This document shows, piece after piece, positions 1 to 9,552 of a DNA stretch of 64,000 nucleotides. The translations under genes and the position numbers were made by a program. Each line of letters starts with the position of its first letter. The first letter of the stretch is position 1. The notes below the pieces were generated by a model. The model saw nothing but the letters and a program-made list of their open reading frames with translations, was not told the DNA's origin and did not search any database. The stretch is from VRUE01 sp035605695 (lineage in GTDB: Bacteria; Actinomycetota; Thermoleophilia; Solirubrobacterales; 70-9): NCBI GenBank assembly GCA_035605695.1, contig DATNGZ010000015.1, positions 4,968 through 68,967 of the forward strand, read 5' to 3'.

Positions 1-653
<653 letters not shown>

Positions 654-654
<1 letters not shown>

Positions 655-2168
655 CAGGTCGGCGGCTCGATCTTCGGGAAGAGCGCCGGGATCCGTTCGA
701 CGCTCTGGCCCCCCGGCCGCGAGCCGAGCTCGGCCAGCGCTCGGCCCTCTTCGGCCAGCGCGACCAGCAGCGCCTCGCTGCTGCGCGGCAGATATGGAGC
801 AACCAGCAGCGTTGTCACCCGCAGGCCCTCGACCAGGTTGTAGAGGACTTCGTCGAGCCGCTCGGGGTCAGCCTCGTCCTTGGCCAGCACCCACGGCTGC
901 GTCTCCTCAACGAAGCGGTTGAGCCTGCGCACCAGGGCCCAGACCACCTCCAGCGCCTGGCTCAGCTCGGCCCGGTCGAGCAGCTCGCAAAAACGCGGCA
1001 CGACCCCTTCGAAGTCCTCGGCGAGCACGGCGTCGACGGCCGCCTCGGGCACGACGCCGGCGCGGTAGCGCTCGACCATCGCCAGGACGCGGCTGGCGAG
1101 GTTGCCGAAGTCGTTGGCCAGCTCGGTCTCGTAGCGCGCCTCGAAGCCGGCAGTGGAGATCGAGCCGTCCTGGCCAAAACTGACCTCGCGGAAGAGGTAG
1201 AAGCGCAGCGCATCGGCGCCGAAACGCTCGATCACCTCGAAGGGATCGAGCACGTTGCCGAGCGACTTCGACATCTTCTTCTCGCCCATCAGCAGGTAGC
1301 CGTGGATCGTCATCCGCTGCGGCGGCTCAAGGTCGGCAGCCAGGCAGAGGGCGGGCCAGATCACCGCGTGGAACTTGAGGATGTCCTTGGCCAGCACGTG
1401 CAGGCTGGCCGGCCAGTAGCGCTCGGTCAGGTCCTCCCCCTCGCGGGCGAAGGTCAGCGCGGTCACGTAGTTGAGCAGCGCGTCGAACCAGACGTACATC
1501 CGCTGCTCCGGGTCCCAGGGCAGCGGCAGCCCCCACTTCAGCGTCGGCCGCGAGAGCGAGACGTCTTCGAGTCCGCCCTTGATGAACGAGACCGCCTCGT
1601 TGCGGCGAAAGTCGGGCACGACGAAGTCGGGCCGCTCCTCATAGAGGCCTTCGAGCTGGGCCTGGAAGGCGGAGAGGCGGAAGAACCAGTTCTCCTCGCG
1701 CACCTTCTCGAGCGGGATCTCGTGGATCGTGCAGGTGTTGCCGGGACCAAGCTCGCGCTCGGTTTTGAAGTCAGCGCAGCGCGGGCAGTACCAGCCCTCG
1801 TAAACCCCCTTGCTGACCCAGCCATTGTCGTAGACGCGCTGGATGATCTCGGCCACCTTGTCCTTGTGGCGCGGGTCGGAGGTGCGGATGAAGAAGTCGT
1901 TGGTCGCATCGATGATCGGCCCCAGCGCCTCGAACTTGGCGGCGTTGCGGTCGGCCAGCTCCTGCGGCGAGATCCCCTCACGCTCAGCCGCGGACTCAAT
2001 CGGCTCGCCGTGCTCGTCGGTGCCAGTGAGAAAGAAGACGTCCTCGCCGCGCTGGCGCATGTGCCGAGCGAGCACGTCGGCGGCGAGGGTCGAGTAAGCA
2101 TGGCCGAGGTGCGGCTCGGCGTTGACGTAGTAAATCGGGGTTGTGATGAAAAAGCTCTTGGGACTCAT
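654..2168 (-). CDS. metG: Methionyl-tRNA synthetase
   Basis: Class I aminoacyl-tRNA synthetase that charges tRNA-Met in the cytoplasm. The 504-residue protein has the HIGH signature as HLGH at residues 20-23, a zinc knuckle beginning CPRC in the connective peptide, and KMSKS near residue 297 in the context KKMSKSLGN, followed by the anticodon-binding helical domain. The length fits short bacterial MetG forms that lack the C-terminal tRNA-binding (EMAP-like) domain. There is no Shine-Dalgarno; TACGGT ends 9 nt before the ATG, which suggests a near-leaderless promoter. It heads an operon with the ABC ATPase. Confidence 0.97.
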
Positions 2169-2327
2169 CGCGGTCGCACCGTAGCAACGTGACCAGCAAG
2201 GGCAGGAGGGGCGGGGCAGACACGCAATACGTCTAATTACTCCGCTTATCCGATATGGTGGCGCCGCTCAAATGGCAGGCGACTAGCGCGGCCAAAAACG
2301 AAGTGTGAGAGGCAGGGTGCGACAAGA

Positions 2328-2903
2328 ATGAAGAAGGTTCTCTTGGCCATGGTGCTCGCCATAGCCGCATCGCTACTGATCCCTTTGACGGCGAGTGCCG
2401 CCAGTTACGAAACCTTCGTCGGCTGCGACGGCCTCTCGGAAAACCCGGTTCCCTCACACGTCTGCCTGACTAGTGACTTCTCCGCGGCCTACTTCGAATC
2501 GGACGTCGACACAAATTACGAAGTCTGCATCGAAACCCCGACCGGGACAGAACTCTGCTCGGAAGAAGAACCTGCCGAAGCTGAAATTCTCTACGAGGAC
2601 CCGTTCCCTAGCAAACTCGCGGCGGGCAACTATTTCGCCTACTGGTACGTAGGCGAAATAGAAGTTGGATCCTGGGCCTTCCGGTTGGATTCCCCGCCGC
2701 CCCCGCCAGTTCTGACGCTCCCAGCCGCGCCCGCCCCGCCTCCCCCTGCGGTCGCTCTCGGTCCATCCGCGGGTTGCCTTAAGGCTCAGCACCTTGTCAC
2801 CAAGATCAACAAACAGCTGAAAAATGCTGCCGGGCCCAAACAGAAGGCAAAGATCCGGGGCAAGCTGAGGAAAGCGAAGAGCGCGGCAAAACGCCTCTGC
2901 TGA
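2328..2903 (+). CDS. Secreted hypothetical protein with basic C-terminal tail
   Basis: Not recognised. The 191-residue product starts with a typical Sec signal peptide (MKKVLLAMVLAIAASLL, cleavage probably after TASA near residue 24). An acidic Cys-containing domain follows to about residue 120, then a proline-rich linker (residues about 124-145), then a lysine/arginine-rich tail bounded by two cysteines (CLKAQHL ... KRLC at the end). Such a tail could bind an anionic wall polymer or form a disulfide-closed helical hairpin, but that is inference. It stands alone on the + strand between metG and rsmI. The codons look slightly less GC-rich than the neighbours. Confidence 0.75.
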   Translation: MKKVLLAMVLAIAASLLIPLTASAASYETFVGCDGLSENPVPSHVCLTSDFSAAYFESDVDTNYEVCIETPTGTELCSEEEPAEAEILYEDPFPSKLAAGNYFAYWYVGEIEVGSWAFRLDSPPPPPVLTLPAAPAPPPPAVALGPSAGCLKAQHLVTKINKQLKNAAGPKQKAKIRGKLRKAKSAAKRLC

Positions 2904-2922
2904 GCGTCGCGTCGACTTGGCC

Positions 2923-3750
2923 TTACCGGCGCGGCTCGCGCCCGGTCAGCGCCCGGTAGAGGTCGTTCGCGCGGGTGCCGGTGAGGGCGGCGACGACGCT
3001 CGCGGCGGCCCGCGGGCGGGCGCCCGACTGGACCAGGTGGCGCAGGGCGTCGACGGCGAAGCTGATGTCGTGGTCGTGGTCCTCGGAGGCGGCCGGACCG
3101 ATCACGAGGACGATCTCACCCTTGACGTCGCCGCGGAAGCGGCGTGCCAGTTCTGAGAGCGAGCCGCGCGCGACCTCCTCGTGCATCTTGGTCAGCTCGC
3201 GACAGACCGCGGCCGGGCGTTCCGGCGCGATCGCGGCCAGCGCCGCCAGCGAGTCGCCAACCCGACGCGGCGACTCGAAAGCGACCACCGTCTCAGCCGA
3301 GCGCAGCACGCGCTCCATCTCACCGGAGCGCTTGGGCAGGAAGCCCTCGTAGCGCCAGCGGTCGGTCGGCAGCCCGGAGGCGACCAGGGCCACCGGCACC
3401 ACCGACGGTCCGGGCAGCACGGTCACGTCGAGGGCGCGGTCGATGCAGCGGCGGATCAACTTGTAGCCGGGGTCGGAGATCGCCGGCATGCCGGCGTCGG
3501 AGACGAGGGCGACGGTGTCGCCGCGCTCGATCCGCTGCGCCAGCTCGGTCGCCCGCGCCGTTTCGTTGCCCTCGTGGTTGGAGACCAGCGGCGGCGCCGG
3601 GCGGATACCGAGCTTGTCGAGCAGTCCTCCTGTGCGGCGGGTGTCCTCGCAGGCAATCCAGTCGGCGCTGACGAGGGCGTCGCGGACGCGCGGGGTGACG
3701 TCGTCGAGGTTGCCGATCGGGGTCGGGCAGACGATCAGCTCGCCCGGCAT
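2923..3750 (-). CDS. rsmI: 16S rRNA (cytidine-1402-2'-O)-methyltransferase RsmI
   Basis: SAM-dependent methyltransferase of the tetrapyrrole-methylase fold that 2'-O-methylates C1402 in the decoding site of 16S rRNA. The 275-residue protein shows the family motifs PTPIGNLDD (residues 9-17) and LVSDAGMPAISDPG (residues 82-95), plus the GPS(V)VPVAL region. The ATG at 3748-3750 overlaps the stop codon of the upstream ROK kinase gene (TGATG), so the two are translationally coupled. Confidence 0.96.
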   Translation of the reverse strand: MPGELIVCPTPIGNLDDVTPRVRDALVSADWIACEDTRRTGGLLDKLGIRPAPPLVSNHEGNETARATELAQRIERGDTVALVSDAGMPAISDPGYKLIRRCIDRALDVTVLPGPSVVPVALVASGLPTDRWRYEGFLPKRSGEMERVLRSAETVVAFESPRRVGDSLAALAAIAPERPAAVCRELTKMHEEVARGSLSELARRFRGDVKGEIVLVIGPAASEDHDHDISFAVDALRHLVQSGARPRAAASVVAALTGTRANDLYRALTGREPRR

Positions 3751-4718
3751 CAGCCCTTCCCCTGCTGCAGGTCGATCCGCGCCATCGCCGCGGCGCCGAT
3801 CATGCCGGCGTCGGCGCCCAGCTCGGCGGCAACGACGGGGGTGCGCTTCATCGGCGGCAGGGCCCGTTCCTCGAGCACGCGGCGCGCCGGATCGAGCAAC
3901 AGGTCGCCCGCCGCGATCACGCCGCCGCCAATCACGAAGACCTCAGGCTCGAAGATGTTGGCGAAGCTGGTCAGCGCGACCCCGAGCCGCGAGCCGATCA
4001 GGTCGAAGACGCCGCGCGCTGTGACGTCGCCTCCCAGCGCCGCCTCGGTGACGGCCTTGCCGTCGATCGTCTCGCCGTCGGCGAGCATCGCTCCAAGCGC
4101 CGAATCGGGCTCTCGCTCCGCCGCCGCCCGTCCCTCACGCCCGAGCGCCGTCCCCGAGGCGAGCGTCTCGACGCAGCCGCGACCCGGGCAGTTGCCCTGG
4201 CAGGGCGGGCCGTCGGCCTCGATCACCACGTGGCCCAGCTCGGCCCCCGCCCCGGTCGAACCGCGGTAGATCTCGCCGCCGAGGATCAGGCCTCCGCCGA
4301 TGCCGGTGCCGATCGTCAGCATCACCGCGTTTTCGGCGCCGCGCGCGGCGCCGTAGAGATGCTCGGCCAGTGCGGCGACCGTTGCGTCGTTGTCGACGAA
4401 AGCAGGCAGGCCGGTGCGCTCGCGGACGAGATCGCGGATCGGCACGTCCTCCAGCGGCAGGTTGACCGCCGAGACCGCGATCCCCTTGTCGTGATTGATC
4501 GTCGCCGGGATGCCGAGTCCGACCGCCGAGGCGCCAGGGCACTTCCCGCGCGCCTCCTCGATCTCCCGCACGAGCAGATCGACCAGCTCGGCCTCGGTTT
4601 GTCCCGTCGAAGCCTCGCGGCTCTCCCAGAGCACCTTCGAATCGGAATCAAGGACGCCCAGCAGCATCTTCGTGCCGCCGAGGTCAACTCCGATGATTTC
4701 CCTGGCATCGACCGACAT
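3750..4718 (-). CDS. glk: ROK-family glucokinase
   Basis: ATP- (or polyphosphate-) dependent sugar kinase that phosphorylates glucose at the entry to glycolysis. The 322-residue protein has the N-terminal phosphate loop DLGGTK (residues 12-17), a catalytic Asp in FVDNDATVAALAE, the ROK zinc site within GHVVIE ... CQGNCPGRGCVE, and the adenosine motif IGGGV. No Shine-Dalgarno is visible. The start codon lies only 3 nt from a 165-bp palindrome that fills the gap to the divergent LCP gene, so its promoter must lie inside that palindrome. Glucose as substrate is inferred from family similarity. Confidence 0.92.
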   Translation of the reverse strand: MSVDAREIIGVDLGGTKMLLGVLDSDSKVLWESREASTGQTEAELVDLLVREIEEARGKCPGASAVGLGIPATINHDKGIAVSAVNLPLEDVPIRDLVRERTGLPAFVDNDATVAALAEHLYGAARGAENAVMLTIGTGIGGGLILGGEIYRGSTGAGAELGHVVIEADGPPCQGNCPGRGCVETLASGTALGREGRAAAEREPDSALGAMLADGETIDGKAVTEAALGGDVTARGVFDLIGSRLGVALTSFANIFEPEVFVIGGGVIAAGDLLLDPARRVLEERALPPMKRTPVVAAELGADAGMIGAAAMARIDLQQGKG

Positions 4719-4721
4719 CTC

Positions 4722-4886
4722 TGAGAGTCTCTCTGAAAATCGGCGTCTGCGGCTGGCGAGCGCCGGACCAAGCGGAGCAAGGACGCAGGGAGGCCGAATA
4801 GCAGCGCTATTTGGCCGACTGAGGACGCAGCACCGCGCCGGTCCGCCGCCGCCAGACGCGGGCGAGGATTTTCAGAGAGACTCTCA
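4722..4886. repeat. Long palindrome A (165 bp) between divergent starts
   Basis: Outer arms TGAGAGTCTCTCTGAAAATC (4722-4741) and its exact complement (4867-4886) are 20 bp and perfect. Imperfectly paired GC-rich arms lie inside them. The exact centre carries the palindromic core GAATAGCAGCGCTATT (4796-4811). The element leaves 3 nt to the glucokinase start and 7 nt to the LCP start. The core and adjacent sequence (CCAAGC.G.GC on the left, CAGC.CCGCGCCGG on the right) recur in the element at 19945-20104, while the outer arms do not. No terminator role is possible at this 5'-5' position. Confidence 0.9.
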
Positions 4887-4893
4887 CTTTTTC

Positions 4894-6120
4894 ATGGCCG
4901 ACAATGGCGAGCAGCAGCCCTCCGGGCCGCCCGAGTACAAGGTCTACCGGTCCCGGAAGGGCCGCTTGTCAGGGTTGCGGTCCCCCGATCTCTCAGGACT
5001 CAGAGAGCGGACGCCGCGCGCGCCAAAGTGGTGGCGGCGCGACAAGGGCGAGGAGCCCGAGCGCACCGGCCCGCCGCGCCGCTGGAGCGGCAAGCGAGTG
5101 CTCAAATGGGTCGGGATCGCGGCGCTGGGCTGGATCCTGCTTAGCTTCCTCGCCTTCGCCGTCTCCGCCCAGCTGCAGTCGTTCAAGCTCTCCGGCGAAG
5201 CCAAGGACGCCCTGCACGGCAATCCGCTGCTGCTGCCCAGCGCCCAGACGATCCTCGTGCTCGGCACCGACGCGCGGCCGCCCGACACCAATGAGCCGGG
5301 CGCGGCGCCCTCGGAGGAGTGCTTCGAACAGCAGGCCCACGGCGACGCGCCCCACGGTACCTGCGAAGCGGGCCAGTTCCGCGCCGACACGCTGATGCTG
5401 ATCCGCGCCGGCGGCGGCGCCTTCCGCAAACTCTCGATCCCGCGCGACAGCTACGCCGAGATCCCCGGCCAGAGCCCGCAGAAGATCAACGGCGCCTACT
5501 CATTCGGCGGCGCCGCGGCGCAGATCGAGGCGGTCGAAAACTTCCTCGGCGTCGAAATCGATCACGTCGCGATCGTCAACTTCACCGGCTTCGAAGACCT
5601 GATCGACGCGGTCGGCGGCGTCAAGGTCGACGTCCCCCAAAAGCTCTGCGCCGACATCTCCGGCGGTGCCGGTGGCGGCCAGGGCGGCGTCTCGCTGCGC
5701 TTGGCCAAGGGCGAGAACACCCTCAGCGGCGAAAAGGCGCTCGCCTACTCGCGCGTGCGCAAGCCAAGCGAATGCCCCGGCCCCGGCAAGAGCGCCTACT
5801 CGCTCGGCTACGACGACTTCGACCGCGAGCGAGCCCAGCAGGCGGTGATCAACGGGATCAAGGGGCGCCTCACCGACCCCCTCCGCCTCCCCTACAACTT
5901 CATCCATGGCCCGATCATCGGCTGGGACGCGCCGAAGGCCTTCGTCAGCGACATGGGCTTCCTGACGATGCCGCAGCTGGTCCTCTCGGCGGCGATCGGC
6001 GGCAGTGGCCCCACCGACGTGCTCTGCGCCCACGGCGAATGCGGCCACGGCCCCGGCGGCAGCGTTGAAGTCCCCGAGTCGGCGCGGCGCCGGGCCGTCC
6101 ACCGACTGCTCAACGGCTGA
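4894..6120 (+). CDS. LytR-CpsA-Psr (LCP) family cell-wall polymer ligase
   Basis: Membrane-anchored phosphotransferase that moves lipid-linked glycopolymers onto peptidoglycan outside the membrane. The 408-residue protein has a basic cytoplasmic N-terminus, one transmembrane helix (about residues 70-91), then the LCP domain. Expected landmarks are present in order: LGTDAR, RADTLMLIR, SIPRDSY, KINGAYSFGG, a VGGVKVDVP segment, and LSGEKALAYSRVRK ... DFDRERAQQ. These are the arginines and aspartates that bind the pyrophosphate and metal. The ATG chosen is 7 nt past palindrome A; no Shine-Dalgarno is seen. In-frame upstream sequence is the palindrome itself and is not expected to be coding. Confidence 0.93.
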   Translation: MADNGEQQPSGPPEYKVYRSRKGRLSGLRSPDLSGLRERTPRAPKWWRRDKGEEPERTGPPRRWSGKRVLKWVGIAALGWILLSFLAFAVSAQLQSFKLSGEAKDALHGNPLLLPSAQTILVLGTDARPPDTNEPGAAPSEECFEQQAHGDAPHGTCEAGQFRADTLMLIRAGGGAFRKLSIPRDSYAEIPGQSPQKINGAYSFGGAAAQIEAVENFLGVEIDHVAIVNFTGFEDLIDAVGGVKVDVPQKLCADISGGAGGGQGGVSLRLAKGENTLSGEKALAYSRVRKPSECPGPGKSAYSLGYDDFDRERAQQAVINGIKGRLTDPLRLPYNFIHGPIIGWDAPKAFVSDMGFLTMPQLVLSAAIGGSGPTDVLCAHGECGHGPGGSVEVPESARRRAVHRLLNG

Positions 6121-6133
6121 CCAGCCCGCGCAT

Positions 6134-6169
6134 CCGACATTCACCACACTGGAGGTGGGTGAAAGTCGG
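6134..6169. terminator. Hairpin between convergent genes
   Basis: CCGACATTCACC (6134-6145) pairs with GGTGAAAGTCGG (6158-6169) with a single mismatch. It sits between the LCP stop and the fmdB stop, which it touches. It is placed to terminate transcription from both sides. There is no clear T-tract. Confidence 0.6.
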
Positions 6170-6505
6170 CTACTCGCTGGCGGACGAGGCCTTTGGCTTG
6201 GAGTCGCCGCCGGACTTCGAGTCGCTCGACTTCGACTCGGAGCTCTTCGAGTCGGCGGAGCCCTCGCCGGAGCCCTTCGACTCGCCCGACCCCTCGGAGG
6301 AGCCACCGTTGGCGGCGGCGCCCTTCTTCTTCTTGCCGTAGTCGGTGTTGTAGAAGCCCGAGCCCTTGAAGTGGACGGCGACGGGGTGCAGGACGCGCAC
6401 GGCGGGGGCGCCGCACTCCTGGCACTCGGTCAGCGCGTCGTCGCTCATCTTCTGGATCACGTCGAAGACGTGCCCGTTCTCGCATTTGTACTCGTAGATC
6501 GGCAT
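6170..6505 (-). CDS. FmdB-family zinc-ribbon protein
   Basis: Small putative regulatory protein (111 residues) of the FmdB/CxxC_CxxC_SSSS family. It begins MPIYEYKCENGHVFDV and continues with CQECG near residue 29, then the conserved VLHPVAVHFKGSGFYNTDY block. The first knuckle is CENGH rather than CxxCGH, so one ligand cysteine of the usual four is absent and a histidine may substitute. The C-terminal 45 residues are a Ser/Lys/Gly low-complexity tail. Function in the family is not firmly established. The start was chosen at the family-typical MP(I/T)YEY; a GATAAT hexamer lies 10 nt upstream. It diverges from glycyl-tRNA synthetase. Confidence 0.88.
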   Translation of the reverse strand: MPIYEYKCENGHVFDVIQKMSDDALTECQECGAPAVRVLHPVAVHFKGSGFYNTDYGKKKKGAAANGGSSEGSGESKGSGEGSADSKSSESKSSDSKSGGDSKPKASSASE

Positions 6506-6587
6506 CGGGCGCGCGATTATCGCAGCCGGGCGCGGCGAAGTCGCCGCCAGGCACGCCCTGAGCGCGGCGCCTCTATACGGTTCTCCG

Positions 6588-7976
6588 ATGGCAGCAGCGG
6601 AGGAGACGCGCCCGACCGAGGTCTCGATGGAGGAGATCGTCGCCCTCTGCAAGCGGCGCGGCTTCGTCTTCCCCTCCTCGGAGATCTACGGCGGCCTCGG
6701 CTCGACCTACGACTACGGCCACTACGGCGTGCTGCTCAAGAACAACGTCAAGGCGGAGTGGTGGCGGGCGATGCTGCAGGAGCGCGACGACATCGTCGCG
6801 CTCGACTCGGCGATCCTCCAGCACCCGCGGGTCTGGGAGGCCTCGGGCCACCTCGAGGGCTTCACCGACCCGCTCGTGCAGTGCCTCGGCAAGTGCAAGA
6901 AGCGCTGGCGCGAGGATCACCTGCGCGAGCCGGTCGAGGCCGAAGGCGGCGACCCGAGCGCCGAGCTGCGCTGCCCAGAGTGCGGCGGCGAGCTGTCGGA
7001 GCCGCGCCAGTTCAACCTGATGTTCGAGACCCACGTCGGCCCGGTCGCCGGCGAGGGCTCGGAGGTCTACCTGCGCCCCGAGACCGCGCAGGGCATCTTC
7101 ATCAACTTCAAGAACGTGCTCGGCTTCGCCCGCAAGAAGCCGCCCTTCGGCATCGCCCAGATCGGCAAGTCCTTCCGCAACGAGATCACCCCCGGCAATT
7201 TCATCTTCCGCACCCGCGAGTTTGAGCAGATGGAGATGGAGTTCTTCGTCCCGCCCGCCGACGCGGAGCGCTGGTACCGCGAGTGGATCGCGCTGCGCGA
7301 GCGCTGGTACACCGACCTGGGAATCCGCCCCGACTTCCTCCGCGTCCGTCCCCACGACGCCGATGAGCTCTCCCACTACTCCTCGGGCACCAGCGACGTC
7401 GAGTACCTCTTCCCGATCGGCTGGTCGGAGCTCGAGGGAATCGCCAACCGCGGCGACTTCGACCTCACCCAGCACGCCAAGTTCAGCGGCGAGAAGCTCG
7501 AGTACTTCGACCAGCAGAGCAAAGAGCGCTACGTCCCGCACGTGATCGAGCCGGCCGCCGGCGCCGACCGTGCCACCCTCGCCTTCCTCGTCGACGCCTA
7601 CGAGGTCGAGGAAGTCGAGGGCCGCCAGCGCACCGTCCTGCGCCTCCACCCCCGCCTCGCCCCGAACAAGGTCGCCGTCCTCCCCCTCGTCTCCAAGGAG
7701 GGCATGCCCGAGAAGGCCCGCGAGATTTTCAAGGAGCTGCGCGCCCGCATGCCGGCCGAGTTCGACGAGGGCGGCTCGATCGGCAAGCGCTACCGCCGCC
7801 AGGACGAGATCGGCACCCCCTGGGGCATCACCGTCGACCACCAGACGATGGAAGACGACACCGTCACCCTGCGCGACCGCGACTCGCTGGAGCAGACGAG
7901 GATTCCGGTCGCCGGTCTCGCCGACGACTTGGCGGCCCGGCTCTCTCAGCCTTGGCGCAGTCCGAAGCTGAGCTGA
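6588..7976 (+). CDS. glyS: Glycyl-tRNA synthetase (homodimeric type)
   Basis: Class II synthetase charging tRNA-Gly, of the alpha2 type (also called GlyQS). The 462-residue protein starts its catalytic core with GFVFPSSEIYGGLGSTYDYGHYG. It shows motif 2 (GKSFRNEITPGNFIFRTREF), FEQMEMEFFV, and motif 3 region residues, then the anticodon-binding domain (APNKVAVLPLVSK ... GKRYRRQDEIGTPWGITVD). A CPECG in the insertion near residue 128 is half of a metal site. No Shine-Dalgarno is present; TACGGT lies exactly 6 nt before the ATG, so the mRNA is probably leaderless. Confidence 0.97.
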   Translation: MAAAEETRPTEVSMEEIVALCKRRGFVFPSSEIYGGLGSTYDYGHYGVLLKNNVKAEWWRAMLQERDDIVALDSAILQHPRVWEASGHLEGFTDPLVQCLGKCKKRWREDHLREPVEAEGGDPSAELRCPECGGELSEPRQFNLMFETHVGPVAGEGSEVYLRPETAQGIFINFKNVLGFARKKPPFGIAQIGKSFRNEITPGNFIFRTREFEQMEMEFFVPPADAERWYREWIALRERWYTDLGIRPDFLRVRPHDADELSHYSSGTSDVEYLFPIGWSELEGIANRGDFDLTQHAKFSGEKLEYFDQQSKERYVPHVIEPAAGADRATLAFLVDAYEVEEVEGRQRTVLRLHPRLAPNKVAVLPLVSKEGMPEKAREIFKELRARMPAEFDEGGSIGKRYRRQDEIGTPWGITVDHQTMEDDTVTLRDRDSLEQTRIPVAGLADDLAARLSQPWRSPKLS

Positions 7977-8020
7977 CCAAAGCCGGCATCCCAATCGCGA
8001 AGTCGGACTAGGCTTCGGTC

Positions 8021-9079
8021 ATGGCGACCGAACAGCGCAGCGTGCGTCTTTTTACCCTCGGCTCGAAGATCGGCGGCGATCCACGCTTTATCGAGGCAGC
8101 AACCTTTAAGGAGTTCGGGGCAGGGGAGCTGAAGGACATCGAGCGCTGGATTAAGCGCGAGCCGGAACTGCTCGGCGAGGAGATCCGCATCGTCGCCAGC
8201 CAGATCTCGAACTGGGACAAGACCAAGGACCGTCCCGACCTGCTTGGCCTCGACCGAGCGGGAAGGCTGGTGGTCGTCGAGATCAAGCGCGATGGCTCTG
8301 GGAAAGACCAGGACCTGCAGGCGATCCGATACGCCTCTTATGCCTCGACGCTCAGCTCGGACGAGGTGATCAAGCTTTACCACGCTTACCGGGCCAAGGA
8401 GCACAGCGAGGAGCTCTCGCTCACGGAGGCGGCAGAACTGCTTGACGCTTTCGTCGATGGCGAAGAGGGCATCACATCGCTCGACGAAGACGACAGCCCG
8501 CGGATGGTCCTCGTCGCCCCCAAGTTCCGGCCAGGGGTGACCAGCACGGTGCTCTGGCTGCGCCGCAGCTTCGACGTAGACATCGCGTGCGTCCAGATCG
8601 AGCCCTATGAGCTGAACGGCGAGATCGTTCTCACCTCGACGACGCTGATTCCCCTGCCCGAGGCAGCTGATTTCGAGGTCAGGATGCAGTCGAAGCGGGA
8701 GAAGGGGGCGGCGAAGAGGGCGACGCCGATTGACTGGGAAAGCGCAAAAGCGTTCATCGACTCGATCCCGACTGGGCGCTGGACGTCTTACGGAGCCGGC
8801 GGCAGCCCGCGAGCGGCTCAGCCGATCGGCACCTGGCTCCGCAACGAGAAAGACGGCATCCCGCTTGTTTATCGCGTTTTGAGAAGAAAAGGAGAGGTCA
8901 GCGCCGGCTGGACGGCGACTGACCCCGAGCTGCCGAAGACTGCCGAGGGCGTCCAGGCAAGGCTCGAAGACGAGGGAATCGAGTTCAAGCAGGACAAGGC
9001 CAGCCAGAGCCAGCGTTGGACGCCGGAGCTGTGGCGGGCTTCATCGGACGGACAGGCCGAGGACCCCGGCACCGAGTAG
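8021..9079 (+). CDS. PD-(D/E)XK nuclease fused to alkyltransferase-like (ATL) domain
   Basis: The 352-residue protein has two recognisable parts. Residues about 20-115 resemble the DUF91/NucS-type restriction-endonuclease fold, with D73 in RPDLLGLD and the E87-x-K89 pair in VVVEIKRD, then QDLQAIRYASYAS. Residues about 240-330 resemble the DNA-binding half of O6-alkylguanine transferases and ATL proteins: IPTGRWTSYG, the SPRAA helix near residue 263, then P-x-VYRVL (about 281-287) where the active transferase would have PCHRV. The reactive cysteine is therefore missing, as in ATLs, and the first HTH helix is shortened. A role in recognising and cutting damaged or modified DNA is inferred. TAGGCT sits 6 nt before the ATG (leaderless). 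Confidence 0.72.
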   Translation: MATEQRSVRLFTLGSKIGGDPRFIEAATFKEFGAGELKDIERWIKREPELLGEEIRIVASQISNWDKTKDRPDLLGLDRAGRLVVVEIKRDGSGKDQDLQAIRYASYASTLSSDEVIKLYHAYRAKEHSEELSLTEAAELLDAFVDGEEGITSLDEDDSPRMVLVAPKFRPGVTSTVLWLRRSFDVDIACVQIEPYELNGEIVLTSTTLIPLPEAADFEVRMQSKREKGAAKRATPIDWESAKAFIDSIPTGRWTSYGAGGSPRAAQPIGTWLRNEKDGIPLVYRVLRRKGEVSAGWTATDPELPKTAEGVQARLEDEGIEFKQDKASQSQRWTPELWRASSDGQAEDPGTE

Positions 9080-9106
9080 GCGGCGCGATCCTCAGCCAGA
9101 GCGTCG

Positions 9107-9475
9107 CTACGAACCCTCGATCAGACCGATCACGTTGCCCTCGGGGTCAGTGAACTGGCCGAGGACCATGCGGCCCATGATCGTCTCGGGGCCCATCACG
9201 CGGGCGCCGCCGAGGGACTCGGCCTTGCGCAGGGCCTCCTCGACGCTGGGGACTTCGACGTAGAAGGTGACGTGGCCCTCGTAGCCCTTGGGACCCTGAC
9301 CGATGCCGCCGCCGAGGCCGATGCCTTCGGCGTTGCTGTTGGCCTCGCGGTCGACCAGGCCGTATTTCATCTCGTTCTCGGCGTTGACATCCCAGTCGAA
9401 GAGCTCGGCGTAGTAGCTCTGCAGCTTCTCGCCGTCCTTGCCGACCACCTCGAAATGCACCACTGGCTGACCCAT
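9107..9475 (-). CDS. VOC (glyoxalase/bleomycin-resistance) family protein
   Basis: A 122-residue vicinal-oxygen-chelate protein with the two beta-alpha-beta-beta-beta halves: VVHFEVVGKD ... YYAELFDW and GHVTFYVEVPSVEEAL ... GQFTDPEGNVIGLIE. It resembles the actinobacterial subgroup annotated as glyoxalase-like; metal ligands and substrate are not certain. AGGAGACGAA precedes the ATG as a good Shine-Dalgarno, unlike most neighbours. Confidence 0.88.
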   Translation of the reverse strand: MGQPVVHFEVVGKDGEKLQSYYAELFDWDVNAENEMKYGLVDREANSNAEGIGLGGGIGQGPKGYEGHVTFYVEVPSVEEALRKAESLGGARVMGPETIMGRMVLGQFTDPEGNVIGLIEGS

Positions 9476-9552
9476 TTCGTCTCCTTGTGCTAGTTGGGGG
9501 CCGTCGATCTTCTCGCATACCCGCGCATACGGGTTGTGAAATCCCGGCTCCG

